A DNA stretch of 64,000 bases from Sphingopyxis sp. PAMC25046 (GTDB lineage Bacteria; Pseudomonadota; Alphaproteobacteria; Sphingomonadales; Sphingomonadaceae): contig NZ_CP039250.1 in assembly GCF_004795895.1 (NCBI RefSeq), positions 2,170,001 through 2,234,000 on the forward strand, written 5' to 3'. The notes under the pieces were generated by a model, which saw only the letters and a program-made list of their open reading frames with translations, was not told the origin of the DNA and searched no databases. Within the stretch, counting starts at the first letter, position 1. The number at the start of each line of letters is the position of its first letter. A program made the position numbers and the translations under genes. Of this stretch, positions 46,796 to 56,320 are shown one piece after another.

Positions 46796-47515
46796 TCAAA
46801 ACCGGATCATGATCCGCCGCGCGAGTGCGGGCGAGATGCTGTGAACCAGCTGGAGCAGCTTCACCATCCCGGCGTTTACCTCGCTCTTGCCGGTGCGGAT
46901 ACCGCGGACGATTTCGGCCGCGCAGTCGTGCGCGTTCATCTTCCTGCCCGCGCGGCCTGCGGTCATGTTCGTTTCGACCACCGGGGGCAGCGCCTCGATC
47001 ACCCGAACATTGCTGTCCTTCAGCACATGGCGGATCGCCTGCGTATAGCTGCGCAGCCCCGCCTTGGTCGCGCAATAGACCGATCCGCCCGCGCGCGGCG
47101 CGATCGCGAGGCCCGAGGTGACGTTGACGATCGCGGCTTCGGGCTGCGCGCGAAGCACCGGCAGCAACCGGGTGCAAAGCGCGATCGGCGCATCGAGGTT
47201 GGTGCGGATGCAATGCGCCGCACTGTCCAGCGTTTCGGGCCGGTCCAGCTCATATTCGCTGCCGACGCCGGCATTGTTGACGAGCAGCGCGAGCGGCTTG
47301 CCCGCCACGCCCTCGACCACCGAATCGACCCCCGCAGGCGTCGAAAGATCGCCCGCGACCGTTCCGAATCCGAGCCCCGCCATCGCCCGCAATTTTTCCG
47401 CCGACCGTCCGGTGACGATGACGTCGGCGCCCGCGCCCTGCAATTGCAGCGCGATCTCGCGCCCGATGCCGTCACTGCCGCCCGTAACGAGAGCCAGTTT
47501 GCCACGTAATTCCAT
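46796..47515 (-). CDS. SDR family oxidoreductase
   Basis: A 239-residue classical SDR: LALVTGGSDGIGREIALQLQ, then LVNNAGVGSEYELDRP, Ser in NVTSGLA and Tyr-Lys in VYCATKAG. The shortened C-terminal part lacks the usual NGG motif before the end (SISPALARRIMIRF). The substrate is unknown. It lies on the minus strand between two repeat regions and is not in an operon. Confidence 0.87.
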   Translation of the reverse strand: MELRGKLALVTGGSDGIGREIALQLQGAGADVIVTGRSAEKLRAMAGLGFGTVAGDLSTPAGVDSVVEGVAGKPLALLVNNAGVGSEYELDRPETLDSAAHCIRTNLDAPIALCTRLLPVLRAQPEAAIVNVTSGLAIAPRAGGSVYCATKAGLRSYTQAIRHVLKDSNVRVIEALPPVVETNMTAGRAGRKMNAHDCAAEIVRGIRTGKSEVNAGMVKLLQLVHSISPALARRIMIRF

Positions 47516-47537
47516 AAGACCCCTCCTATGTTTTACC

Positions 47538-47805
47538 CAGGGTCAGAACCCGATAATCGCGCGATCGAGGCGTCGAAATGGCGAAGATATCGAGTTCGGG
47601 TGGCCGCCGCGGGTAGCATCGCTACCCGCAAGGCCGCGCGGGCCCGAAATCGAAGCCATTTCGGCGTCCCTTCGGGATTTGACCGATTTTGCCCATGGCG
47701 TCGTCGGCAAGTCTGGAAATATCGACATATTCCTGCGCCTTGCCTCCTCGCCCCGAGCAAAATCGCTTCAAACCTCGAACGTGCAATTATCGGGTTCTGA
47801 CCCTG
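47538..47805. mobile_element. MITE-like element with 20-bp perfect terminal inverted repeats
   Basis: Identical inverted ends CAGGGTCAGAACCCGATAAT (47538-47557) and its complement (47786-47805) bound 268 bases without a coding gene. Inside are three nested perfect stems: CGAAATGGC/GCCATTTCG (47574-47582, 47655-47663), TTCGGG/CCCGAA (47595-47600, 47643-47648) and GCGGGTAGC/GCTACCCGC (47609-47617, 47621-47629). No transposase is present, so it would need one from elsewhere. It sits 42 bases before the uvrC start. No clear target-site duplication was found. Confidence 0.6.
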
Positions 47806-47847
47806 ACACTATGGCGGGTCGCATCGCCATCGCCTACATGCAAAATC

Positions 47848-49779
47848 ATGGCCCGCCCGAATGCTCCCGACCGATTCAACGAAGAAAAAGCGACCTATGT
47901 GATCCGCGGCGACGCGGAGGGTGACCAGCCCGACCTCGAACGAGGCGCCGAGGCGATCCGCAGCGTCGTGCGCAAGCTGCCGACGCGCCCCGGCGTCTAT
48001 CGCATGCTCGATGCGCGCGGCGACGTGCTCTATGTCGGCAAGGCGCGCGCGCTCAAGAACCGCGTGACGAACTATACGCAGGTCGCGCGCCTGCCGCAGC
48101 GGCTCCAGCGCATGGTGTCGCAGACGCGCGCGATGGAGATCGTCACGACGACGAGCGAGGCCGAGGCGCTGCTGCTCGAGGCGCAACTGATCAAACGCTA
48201 TCGCCCGCCGTACAATGTGCTGCTGCGCGACGACAAAAGCTTCCCCTTCATCCTGCTGCGCACCGATCATGATTTCCCGCGCGTGCAGAAGCATCGCGGC
48301 GCGCGGCGCGCCAAGGGGCGTTATTATGGCCCGTTCGCGAGCGCCGGGTCGGTGGGTCAGACGCTCAATGCGCTGCAGAAAACCTTTCTGCTCCGCAGTT
48401 GCACCGACAGCTTCTTCGCCAACCGCTCGCGGCCGTGTCTGCTCTACCAGATCAAGCGGTGCAGCGCCCCGTGCGTCGATCGCATCTCGAAGGAGGATTA
48501 TGCCGGGCTGGTCAGCGACGCGCAGGATTTCCTCGAAGGCCGCTCGACCGCGGTGCAGAAAAGGCTGGGCGCGGCGATGACGCAGGCGGCCGAGGCGATG
48601 GATTATGAGCAGGCGGCGGTGATCCGCGACCGGCTCAAATCGCTGACCTTCATCCAGGGCAGCCAGTCGGTCCACGCCGACGGGCTAGGCGACGCCGACG
48701 TCTTCGCGCTCACCGCGAAGGGCGGGCAGCTGTGCGTCGCAGGCTTCTTCATCCGCGGGGGGCAGAATTGGGGCCATCGCAGCTTCTTTCCCGCGCATGT
48801 GTCGGGCGTGCCCGAGGCCGAGGTGATGGCGAGCTTCCTGATGCAATTCTACGAAGGCGTGCCGCCGCCGAAGACGATCCTCGTCGACCGCGAGCCCGAC
48901 GAATGCGCGCTGCTCGCCGAAGCGCTAGGGGAAAGCGCGAACCGGAGGATCGAAATCAGCGTGCCGCAGCGGGGCAATCGCCGCCGCCTGCTCGAACAGG
49001 CGGTGCGCAACGCGGGCGAGGAACTCGACCGCCGGCTCGCCGAGAGCAGCAGCCAAGCGAAGCTCGGCCGCGAACTCGCCGAGCTGTTCGACCTCGACAA
49101 TCCGCCACGGCGAATCGAGATTTACGATAACAGCCATATCCAGGGGACCAATGCGCTCGGCGCGATGGTCGTCGCGGGGCCCGAGGGCTGGATCAAGGGC
49201 GCCTATCGCAAGTTCAACATCAAGCGCGCAGAGACACAACCGGGCGACGATTTCGCGATGATGCGCGAGGTGTTTCAGCGTCGCTTCGCCCGCGCGATCG
49301 AGGAGGATCCAGAGCGAACGAAGGGCGAATGGCCCGACCTCGTGTTGATCGACGGGGGCAAGGGGCAGGTATCGGCGGCGGGCGCGGTGCTCGCCGAACT
49401 CGGCATCGACGATCTGACCTATGTGGGGGTCGCGAAGGGCCCCGACCGCAACGCCGGGCGCGAGACCTTCTACCATCCCGACGGGCGCGAATTCACGCTG
49501 CCGCCGAACAATGCGGTGCTGTTTTACATCCAGCGGCTGCGCGACGAGGCGCACCGCTTCGCGATCGGTGCGCACCGGCAGAAGCGCGCGAAGGCGATGG
49601 GCAGCTCGCCGCTCGACGAGGTGCCGGGCATCGGCCCCGCGCGCAAGAAGGCGCTGCTGATGCACTTCGGCACCGCGCGCGCGGTGCGCGGCGCGAGCCT
49701 GGAGGATTTGCGCAAGGCGCCGGGCGTCAGCGCGGCGGTCGCGCAGGCGGTGCATGATTTCTATCATTCGGGACGATGA
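47848..49779 (+). CDS. uvrC: excinuclease ABC subunit C
   Basis: A 643-residue UvrC that makes both incisions in nucleotide excision repair. The GIY-YIG domain reads TRPGVYRMLDARGDVLYVGKARALKNRV, the UVR domain follows (MTQAAEAMDYEQAAVIRDRL), then the RNase-H-like nuclease (IEIYDNSHIQGTNALGAMVV) and C-terminal helix-hairpin-helix motifs (VPGIGPARKKALLMHFG). Start ATG 47848 matches the family; the open frame further upstream lies in the repeat element. Confidence 0.95.
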   Translation: MARPNAPDRFNEEKATYVIRGDAEGDQPDLERGAEAIRSVVRKLPTRPGVYRMLDARGDVLYVGKARALKNRVTNYTQVARLPQRLQRMVSQTRAMEIVTTTSEAEALLLEAQLIKRYRPPYNVLLRDDKSFPFILLRTDHDFPRVQKHRGARRAKGRYYGPFASAGSVGQTLNALQKTFLLRSCTDSFFANRSRPCLLYQIKRCSAPCVDRISKEDYAGLVSDAQDFLEGRSTAVQKRLGAAMTQAAEAMDYEQAAVIRDRLKSLTFIQGSQSVHADGLGDADVFALTAKGGQLCVAGFFIRGGQNWGHRSFFPAHVSGVPEAEVMASFLMQFYEGVPPPKTILVDREPDECALLAEALGESANRRIEISVPQRGNRRRLLEQAVRNAGEELDRRLAESSSQAKLGRELAELFDLDNPPRRIEIYDNSHIQGTNALGAMVVAGPEGWIKGAYRKFNIKRAETQPGDDFAMMREVFQRRFARAIEEDPERTKGEWPDLVLIDGGKGQVSAAGAVLAELGIDDLTYVGVAKGPDRNAGRETFYHPDGREFTLPPNNAVLFYIQRLRDEAHRFAIGAHRQKRAKAMGSSPLDEVPGIGPARKKALLMHFGTARAVRGASLEDLRKAPGVSAAVAQAVHDFYHSGR

Positions 49780-49789
49780 GGGGAAGAAG

Positions 49790-50182
49790 ATGGATTTTGT
49801 GGCAGCCATGCCGCTGGCGGGAACGCTCGGCGTCACGATCGAAGAAGGCAGCAAAGATCGCGTCGCGGGCAAGCTGCCTGTGCGGCCCGAAATCTGCACC
49901 GCGGGCGGGATCGTCCATGGCGGCGCGATCATGGCCTTTGCCGACTGCCTAGGTGCCGTCGGCGCCTTCCTTACCTTGCCCGAAGGTGCGAACGGCACGA
50001 CGACGATCGAGAGCAAGACCAATTTCCTCGGCGGCGGTCCCGTCGGCACGGTGCTTGTCGGCGAGGCGACCCCGGTGAAGGTCGGTAAGCGGCTGTCGGT
50101 CTGGCAGACGCGCATCCGCACCGAAGATGGCGCCGAGGTCGCACTCGTCACCCAGACGCAGATGGTGCTTTGGCCAGCCTGA
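49790..50182 (+). CDS. PaaI family hotdog thioesterase
   Basis: A 130-residue acyl-CoA thioesterase-like protein. The active-site segment [17 protein letters not shown] carries the family His-Gly-Gly and Asp, with TKTNFLGG-type sequence ([13 protein letters not shown]) further on. It would hydrolyse aromatic or medium acyl-CoA, substrate unknown. The ATG has GAGGGGAAG upstream. Its last 13 bases overlap recO, so the two are probably expressed together. Confidence 0.87.
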   Translation: MDFVAAMPLAGTLGVTIEEGSKDRVAGKLPVRPEICTAGGIVHGGAIMAFADCLGAVGAFLTLPEGANGTTTIESKTNFLGGGPVGTVLVGEATPVKVGKRLSVWQTRIRTEDGAEVALVTQTQMVLWPA

Positions 50183-50907
50183 CCGCCGATGCCATCGTCT
50201 GCGCGGTGCGCGCGCACGGCGAGCATGGCGCGATCCTGCGCGCGCTGACGCAGGAAGCGGGGTTGGTTGCCGGCTATGTGCGCGGCGGGCGCTCGCGGCG
50301 GCTCCGCCCGATCCTGATGCCCGGCAATCTCGTGGCGCTCGAGCTGCGCGCGCGAACCGAGGAGCAATTGGGCGGCGCGACCGTCGAGCTTCTGGAGAGT
50401 CGCGCGCCGCTGCTCGCCGAGCCACTGGCAGCCGCCGCTATCGACTGGGTGACGAGCCTGACTGCGGCGACGCTCCCCGAAAGCCAACCTTATCCGGCGC
50501 TGTACGCGGCGCTCGAAGCAGTGCTGGAAGCGATCGGAGTCGCTCCCTCGGCACGGCTGTGGGCCGCAGCGCTGGCCCGATATGAATTGCTGTTGCTGGC
50601 CGAGCTCGGCTTCGGGATCAACCTTGAAGACTGTGTCGTGACCGGGGCTTCGTCCGATCTCGCCTTCGTCAGCCCGAGGTCGGGCGGCGCGGTCAGCGCC
50701 AGCGCCGCCGCCGGCTATGAAGAACGTCTGTTCCGCCTGCCGCGCTTCCTGTCCGGGCAAGACGCCCGACCGTCGATGACCGACGTCCTGGACGGTCTTG
50801 CGATTACCCATCATTTCCTCAATCGCGACGTCCTCGACGGACGCAACCGCGACTTGTTGACCGTAAGGGAAAGATTGATCGACCGGCTGGGCAGGGCGGT
50901 TGCGTGA
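50170..50907 (+). CDS. recO: DNA repair protein RecO
   Basis: A 245-residue RecO that helps load RecA on SSB-covered gaps. The N-terminal OB domain reads [37 protein letters not shown], followed by helices including [22 protein letters not shown] and the usual C-terminal region (FRLPRFLSG...). The start codon is TTG 50170, overlapping the thioesterase stop. The zinc cysteines of some RecO proteins are largely absent (C-V-V only). Confidence 0.9.
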   Translation: MASLTADAIVCAVRAHGEHGAILRALTQEAGLVAGYVRGGRSRRLRPILMPGNLVALELRARTEEQLGGATVELLESRAPLLAEPLAAAAIDWVTSLTAATLPESQPYPALYAALEAVLEAIGVAPSARLWAAALARYELLLLAELGFGINLEDCVVTGASSDLAFVSPRSGGAVSASAAAGYEERLFRLPRFLSGQDARPSMTDVLDGLAITHHFLNRDVLDGRNRDLLTVRERLIDRLGRAVA

Positions 50908-50955
50908 CGCGTCGCCGCTGTCTAAGCGGCTGGCGAGACACGAAAGGGCGACGCA

Positions 50956-52002
50956 TTGAAAATCCTGCTGCTGGCTGGCGACGGTATCGGTCCGGAAATC
51001 ATGGCGGAGGCCGAAAAGGTCCTTGCTGCGCTCGCGCTTCCGGTGACGCTCGACCGTGCGCTTGTCGGCGGCGTAGCCTATGAAGCCACAGGTCACCCGT
51101 TGCCGCCCGAAACGCTGGCGAAGGCGAAAGCCGCCGATGCGTTGCTGTTCGGCGCGGTCGGCGACCCGCGTTTCGACACCGTCGAGCGCCATCTGCGCCC
51201 CGAACAGGCGATCCTCGGCCTCCGCGCCGAACTCGGGCTGTTCGCCAACCTGCGTCCCGCCAAACTGTTCGCGGGACTCGAGGGCAGCTCGGCGCTGCGT
51301 CCCGAGGTCGCGTCGGCGATCGACCTCTTGATCGTCCGCGAACTCAACGGCGACGTTTATTTCGGTGAGAAGGGCATGCGCACGACGGCGGGCGGCGAGC
51401 GCGAAGGCTATGACGTCATGTCGTACAGCGAAAGCGAAGTGCGGCGCATCGCGCACGTCGCCTTCCGTGCAGCGCAGGGGCGACAAAAGCGGCTTTGCTC
51501 GGTCGACAAGGCAAATGTGCTCGAAACGTCGCAGCTCTGGCGCGATGTGGTGATCGAGGTCGCGAAGGACTATCCCGACGTCGCGCTGACCCATATGTAT
51601 GTCGACAATGCCGCGATGCAGCTCGTCCGCAATCCCGGCCAGTTCGATGTCGTCGTCACCGGCAACCTGTTCGGCGATATCCTTTCCGACCAGGCATCGA
51701 TGTGCGTCGGCTCGATCGGGCTGCTCGCCTCGGCTTCGCTGAGCGAGGGCAAACAGGGGCTATACGAACCGATCCACGGCAGCGCGCCCGATATCGCGGG
51801 CAAGGGTATCGCCAATCCGCTGGCGATGGTCCTGTCGCTGGCGATGCTTCTGCGCCATTCGGGCGGTGATGAGGCGAGCGCGGCGCGGATCGAGGCGGCC
51901 GTCGCTAAGACATTGGCCGATGGTGCGCGCGGCGCCGACCTCGGCGGAAACATGGGAACGGCGGCGCTTGGTGACGCGGTCGTGGCCGCATTGAACGGAT
52001 AA
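50956..52002 (+). CDS. leuB: 3-isopropylmalate dehydrogenase
   Basis: A 348-residue LeuB that oxidises and decarboxylates 3-isopropylmalate in leucine synthesis. Typical segments are [15 protein letters not shown] at the start, [27 protein letters not shown], and [20 protein letters not shown], which binds substrate and NAD. The TTG at 50956 is the only fitting start. metZ begins four bases after its stop. Confidence 0.94.
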   Translation: MKILLLAGDGIGPEIMAEAEKVLAALALPVTLDRALVGGVAYEATGHPLPPETLAKAKAADALLFGAVGDPRFDTVERHLRPEQAILGLRAELGLFANLRPAKLFAGLEGSSALRPEVASAIDLLIVRELNGDVYFGEKGMRTTAGGEREGYDVMSYSESEVRRIAHVAFRAAQGRQKRLCSVDKANVLETSQLWRDVVIEVAKDYPDVALTHMYVDNAAMQLVRNPGQFDVVVTGNLFGDILSDQASMCVGSIGLLASASLSEGKQGLYEPIHGSAPDIAGKGIANPLAMVLSLAMLLRHSGGDEASAARIEAAVAKTLADGARGADLGGNMGTAALGDAVVAALNG

Positions 52003-52006
52003 GAGA

Positions 52007-53212
52007 ATGAAGAAGACCACGGGATTTGATCGCAGCAGAACGAAGAGCTGGCATCCGGCGACGCAGGCGGTGCGCGGCGGCACCTGGCGCAGCGAACATG
52101 GCGAAACGTCGGAGGCGCTCTTCCTGACCTCGGGCTATACCTATGAAAGCGCCGAGGAAGTCGCGGCGCGCTTTGCGGGCGAAGAACAGGGCATGACCTA
52201 TTCTCGCCTCCAGAACCCGACCGTCGCGATGCTCGAGGAGCGGATCGCCTTGATGGAAGGCGCCGAGGCGTGCCGGACGCAGGCGACGGGCATGGCGGCG
52301 ATGACGACCGCGCTGCTGTGCCAGCTGTCGGCGGGCGACCACATCGTCGCGGCCAAGGCGGCATTCGGCTCGTGCCGCTGGCTCGTCGACCATCTCTGCC
52401 CGCGTTTCGGGATCGAAACCACCGTCGTCGACGGGCGCGATAATGACGCGTGGGAAAAGGCGATCAAGCCGAACACCAAGGTCTTTTTCTTCGAAACCCC
52501 GGCCAACCCGACGATGGATATCGTCGATATGAAGCACGTTTGCGGCATTGCGAAGGCACACGGCATCACGACCGTCGTCGATAACGCCTTTGCGACCAGC
52601 GTGCTTCAGCGTCCGATGGATTTCGGCGCCGATGTCGTCGCCTATTCGGCGACCAAGCTGATGGAAGGGCAGGGGCGCGTGCTCGCCGGCGCCGTCTGCG
52701 GGACCGAAAAGTTCATCAACGACGTGCTGCTGCCGTTCCAGCGCAACACCGGCCCCAACCTCTCGCCGTTCAATGCCTGGGTGGTGCTGAAGGGGCTCGA
52801 AACGCTCGACCTGCGCGCGCGGCGGCAATCCGAAAACGCCCTCGCGGTCGGCAAGTTCGTCGAAAGCCGCGTTCCACGCATCCTGCATCCGGGTCTCGCG
52901 AGCCATCCCCAGCATAATCTGGCGATGAGCCAGATGGAGGCATGCGGCCCGATCTTCTCCTTCGTGCTCGAAGGGCGCGAGCAGGCGATGGGTCTGCTCA
53001 ATGCACTCGAACTCGTTGACATTTCGAACAACATCGGCGATTCGCGCAGCCTTTGCTGCCACCCGGCGTCGACCACCCACTATGGCGTCAGCGCCGAGGC
53101 GCGCGCCGACATGGGGGTCGTCGAAGGCATGCTGCGCATCAACGTCGGCCTGGAAGATCCACGCGACCTGATCGCCGATCTGGACCAGGCATTGACCCGC
53201 GTGGGGCTTTGA
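52007..53212 (+). CDS. metZ: O-succinylhomoserine sulfhydrylase
   Basis: A 401-residue PLP enzyme of the Cys/Met-metabolism family that would make homocysteine directly from O-succinylhomoserine and sulfide. Features are [43 protein letters not shown], and the PLP-binding lysine in [12 protein letters not shown]. MetZ length and the SGYTYE segment favour MetZ over cystathionine gamma-synthase. It is translationally close to leuB and apaG, though no shared pathway explains the grouping. Confidence 0.88.
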   Translation: MKKTTGFDRSRTKSWHPATQAVRGGTWRSEHGETSEALFLTSGYTYESAEEVAARFAGEEQGMTYSRLQNPTVAMLEERIALMEGAEACRTQATGMAAMTTALLCQLSAGDHIVAAKAAFGSCRWLVDHLCPRFGIETTVVDGRDNDAWEKAIKPNTKVFFFETPANPTMDIVDMKHVCGIAKAHGITTVVDNAFATSVLQRPMDFGADVVAYSATKLMEGQGRVLAGAVCGTEKFINDVLLPFQRNTGPNLSPFNAWVVLKGLETLDLRARRQSENALAVGKFVESRVPRILHPGLASHPQHNLAMSQMEACGPIFSFVLEGREQAMGLLNALELVDISNNIGDSRSLCCHPASTTHYGVSAEARADMGVVEGMLRINVGLEDPRDLIADLDQALTRVGL

Positions 53213-53223
53213 GCGAATTTGCC

Positions 53224-53631
53224 ATGGAGATGATCGACTCCTTCTTCCCCTTTGCGGCGACCACCGGGTCGATCACCGTGCGCGTCGCGGTCAGCTATCT
53301 GCCCGAACAGTCGCACCCTGCGCTTGGCCGCTGGTTCTGGGCCTATCATGTCCGCGTCGAGAATCACGGCGACGACGCGGTGCAGCTGATCAGCCGCCAT
53401 TGGCGCATCAGCGACGGGCGCGGCCAGGTCAGCGAGGTCGAGGGCGAGGGCGTCGTCGGCGAACAGCCGTTGATCCTGCCAGGCGGCGCCTACGATTATG
53501 TTTCGGGCTGTCCGCTGCCCACGCCTGAAGGATCGATGGTCGGCAGCTATGCGATGGAGCTCGGCGACGGGTCGCAGATGCTCGTCGCCATCCCGCATTT
53601 CCCGCTTCAGGCGCCCGCGACGGCGTCATGA
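53224..53631 (+). CDS. apaG: ApaG domain protein
   Basis: A 135-residue ApaG protein with ITVRVAVSYLPEQSHPALGRWFWAYHVRVENHG and VQLISRHWRISDGRGQVSEVEGEGVVGEQP, the family's beta-sandwich core. ApaG has been linked to Co2+/Mg2+ homeostasis and to binding of pyrophosphate or nucleotides; its exact role is unclear. ATG 53224 is chosen; an in-frame TTG at 53209 is an alternative. The stop overlaps the LysR gene by four bases. Confidence 0.88.
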   Translation: MEMIDSFFPFAATTGSITVRVAVSYLPEQSHPALGRWFWAYHVRVENHGDDAVQLISRHWRISDGRGQVSEVEGEGVVGEQPLILPGGAYDYVSGCPLPTPEGSMVGSYAMELGDGSQMLVAIPHFPLQAPATAS

Positions 53632-54419
53632 AGCGCACGCACCTGCCCCTTAACGCGCTCCGCGTCTTCGACGCCGCTGCGCGGCATCTGAGCTTCACGC
53701 GCGCCGCCGACGAACTGGCGGTGACCCCCGCCGCGGTCGGGCAGCAGATTCGTGCGCTGGAGGATATGCTCGGCGTCGTGCTGTTCCGCCGCACGCCCAA
53801 GGGGCTGGAACTGACCGGTGAGGCCAACGCCGGGCTCGATGCGCTGCGTCAGGGCTTTTTGCAGTTCGAAGAGTCGGTACGCGCGATGCAGGCGGGCCAA
53901 TCGTCGCAGTCGCTGACCATCGCCGCGCCGCGCGACCTGACCGCCAAATGGCTCGCGCCGCGACTCGCGCGCTATAGCCAGCAGGCGCCCGACGTTCGCT
54001 TCACCCTGGTATCGGCCGACGGAGGGATCGACTTCACCGAAGCCAACCTCGATCTCGCGATCTTCTGGACCGACGGGGCGGGGGAGCATGAAGGCGTGGC
54101 GCTTTCCGACCCGCTCATGGTCACCGTCGCGGGTCCGGGAAGCGAGAGCGAGACGCGCATCGCATGGCCGGGCTGCCCCGCCGACGAGGGCGAACCGGCG
54201 CTGCGGCTCGGCGATGCCGGGCTTGCGATCGACGCCGCAGCGAACGGGCTGGGGCAGGCGAACGTTCCCGCGATGCTTGCAGAGGCCGACATCGCTGCGG
54301 GCCGCGTCCACCTGGTGCGAGAAGCGTTTGCGGTCAAGCGCGGTTATTGGCTTGTCGCCCCCACCCCGCAATGGCGGCAAGCGAAGGTCAAGGCGCTCGT
54401 CGCCGCGCTGACGGCCTGA
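53628..54419 (+). CDS. LysR regulator, GcvA/AmpR type
   Basis: A 263-residue regulator beginning LPLNALRVFDAAARHLSFTRAADELAVTPAAVGQQIRALEDMLGVVLFRR, the signature of the GcvA/AmpR group. The effector domain starts near residue 95. The group includes regulators of glycine cleavage and of beta-lactamases. A serine hydrolase gene lies convergent directly downstream, but true AmpR genes are divergent from their target, so the link is weak. It overlaps apaG by four bases. Confidence 0.85.
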   Translation: MKRTHLPLNALRVFDAAARHLSFTRAADELAVTPAAVGQQIRALEDMLGVVLFRRTPKGLELTGEANAGLDALRQGFLQFEESVRAMQAGQSSQSLTIAAPRDLTAKWLAPRLARYSQQAPDVRFTLVSADGGIDFTEANLDLAIFWTDGAGEHEGVALSDPLMVTVAGPGSESETRIAWPGCPADEGEPALRLGDAGLAIDAAANGLGQANVPAMLAEADIAAGRVHLVREAFAVKRGYWLVAPTPQWRQAKVKALVAALTA

Positions 54420-55736
54420 TCACTTCGCCGCGAGCGCGAGCAACCGCGTGACCAGCCCGACCATCGTGTCGGTCGCCACCGCCGCGTCGGGGTTGTTCCA
54501 GCTCGCGGTCACCACGAACCATTTGCCGTCGGATTTGCGTTGCCCGAGCAGGCTCATCGATATCACCCCGAGTTCGGAGCCGCCCTTGTAGCCGAGATAG
54601 GACCAAGGTTCGGCGGGGCCAGCGCCGCCGACGCCATTGTTGATCGCCATCGCGGCAAGCGCGGTGTCCGAACCACGCGCCCGCAGGTCGATCATCGCGC
54701 GCGCAATGTCGTTCGGGCTGGCGAACCATTCGAGACTGTCGATGAAGCGCGGACCGCCCGAAAAGCTGACGCCATCGACGTTGGACAGAATCAGCCGGTC
54801 AGCATTCCGGTCGATGAGCGCCCGTTGTGCCGTGTCGTCACCCGCGATGAAGGCGGCGCGTTCGGCGGCGAAATTGTCGCCCTTGAGCGCGAAGGCCTCG
54901 ACGGTCGTCAGGAACGGAATATTGCGCGACGCGGCGCTGTGTCCGGCGGCGCGCATCCGCGCCTCGACCTTCTCGCGGCCGAGCAGGTGAATCAACGTGT
55001 CGGTCGCGCTGTTGTCGCTGACCGAAATCATCCAGTTGGCGAGGCTCTGCAAGGTAACGGGCGTGTCTTTCGGCCAGTTCGCGGTGCCGGCGGACGAAAA
55101 GCTCTGGTGCGATAGCGGCACGACATCCCGCCATCGGCGCTGGCCCGCCGCGACCTGTGCCGCCAGCTCGTCGAGAATGTAGAGTTTGAAGGTCGATCCG
55201 ATCGCAAGTTGCGTATCGGCCCCCGCCGAGGCGAGCGGTTCCATCGCGTCGCCATCGAGTTCGGCGACGAGGAAACCGGTGCTGCCTGGCAGGGCGGCGA
55301 TTTCGGCGGCGACCTTTTCAAAACTGTCATTGGCGGCCGCGAAGTTGGTGATCCGCAGTCCGGTGACGCGCGCGTTGGCGCCGGGGCCGACCTCCAGCGC
55401 TATTGTCGCGACGCCCTTTTCGAAGCGGAGCAGGACCGTGCCCGCACGGCCGTTGGCGGTCGTCGCCTTGTCGACCGATAGCGGCTGGCCATATTGCGCG
55501 ATGAGGCTGGTTGTGATCGCCTTGAACTGCGCTTCGGGTATGGCGGTCTGAAAGCTCGGATCGAAATAGTCGGCAAAGGCGATGCGCGCCGTGAGCAGAT
55601 CGACGAGTTGCGCCGCACGGCGATCGAAGGCGGTGTTTGTGGCGGTTGTCATATCGGACGACTGGGCCGCGTGCGCGGCAGCCGCCGGCATCGTCATCGC
55701 TGCGGCGCAAAGGGCGGCAAGCAGGCTCTTGTTCAT
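54420..55736 (-). CDS. penicillin-binding-type serine hydrolase (class A beta-lactamase fold)
   Basis: A 438-residue exported protein: signal peptide ending AAAHAA near residue 24, an N-terminal accessory domain of about 120 residues, then a beta-lactamase-like domain. The active-site motifs are STFK (near residue 181), SDN in MISVSDNSATD and KGG in LGYKGGSE, equivalent to KTG. The ExxLN motif that true class A enzymes use for deacylation is not seen (the loop reads IPFLTTVEAFALKG), so hydrolysis of beta-lactams is doubtful. It ends the sigma-factor operon. The start ATG 55736 overlaps the upstream gene stop. Confidence 0.82.
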   Translation of the reverse strand: MNKSLLAALCAAAMTMPAAAAHAAQSSDMTTATNTAFDRRAAQLVDLLTARIAFADYFDPSFQTAIPEAQFKAITTSLIAQYGQPLSVDKATTANGRAGTVLLRFEKGVATIALEVGPGANARVTGLRITNFAAANDSFEKVAAEIAALPGSTGFLVAELDGDAMEPLASAGADTQLAIGSTFKLYILDELAAQVAAGQRRWRDVVPLSHQSFSSAGTANWPKDTPVTLQSLANWMISVSDNSATDTLIHLLGREKVEARMRAAGHSAASRNIPFLTTVEAFALKGDNFAAERAAFIAGDDTAQRALIDRNADRLILSNVDGVSFSGGPRFIDSLEWFASPNDIARAMIDLRARGSDTALAAMAINNGVGGAGPAEPWSYLGYKGGSELGVISMSLLGQRKSDGKWFVVTASWNNPDAAVATDTMVGLVTRLLALAAK

Positions 55737-56320
55737 CACCTATCTCCTTCAAGGGTGCGCGCGCGATCGATCCGGGCGATTCGGGCACGAAGCAAGGCCG
55801 CGGCGCGGCGGTTGAGCATCCATACGCCGCCGAACACCAGCAGCTGGAACGAAACGACGAGCAGGAAGACGAGCGAGCCGCCCATCCCGCTCGCCTTGGC
55901 CTGTCCGAGCAGGAAGACGAGCAGGCCGGGAATGAATGGCGCGAGATACCAGCGGCCGACGCGCGCGAGCATATGTTCCTCGCGCACGAGACGGGCGCGG
56001 TAATAGCTGCTGATTTCCTCTGCCTCCGCGTCGGGATCGGGGCGCGAAGTGCGGCGGGCGAGCTGCCACGCGACGACCAGCGCGGCTGCGATGATCAGCA
56101 GGCTACCGGTCTTGATCAGCGGTTCGCTGAAGATCGCGGTGTAAAAAGCGAAGACGGCAATCACCAAAGCCGTGGCGACATATTCGCGCCGATTCCGGCG
56201 GCGGATGGCGTCGCCGAAACGCCCCGCCTGGCGCTTGATCTCGTCAAGCGCGAGCGGTTCGAAGGCGGGCTGGCTGTCGTGCCAGAGGGCATGGAGCCCC
56301 TTATCGGAAAAATCGGTCAT
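55736..56320 (-). CDS. four-helix membrane protein between an ECF sigma factor and a serine hydrolase
   Basis: A 194-residue protein: about 45 cytoplasmic, charged residues, then helices at about 48-66 and 70-88, a loop of charged residues, and helices at about 122-140 and 145-165. A short basic tail follows. It overlaps the sigma-factor gene by four bases and the hydrolase gene by one. The layout (soluble N-terminus, membrane body, after an ECF gene) is what an anti-sigma factor would have, but it lacks a recognisable anti-sigma domain. Confidence 0.75.
   Translation of the reverse strand: MTDFSDKGLHALWHDSQPAFEPLALDEIKRQAGRFGDAIRRRNRREYVATALVIAVFAFYTAIFSEPLIKTGSLLIIAAALVVAWQLARRTSRPDPDAEAEEISSYYRARLVREEHMLARVGRWYLAPFIPGLLVFLLGQAKASGMGGSLVFLLVVSFQLLVFGGVWMLNRRAAALLRARIARIDRARTLEGDR

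Noticed and set aside
48925..51594. An 889-codon open frame on the minus strand across uvrC, recO and leuB
   Set aside because: It crosses several real genes and intergenic ends and has no family resemblance; it is a GC artefact.
54420..55736. Calling the serine hydrolase a beta-lactamase resistance gene
   Set aside because: SxxK, SDN and KGG are present but no ExxLN motif is found, and there is an extra N-terminal domain; resistance cannot be supported.
53628..55736. An ampR-ampC type resistance pair
   Set aside because: The LysR gene is convergent with, not divergent from, the hydrolase gene, and is joined by overlap to apaG instead.
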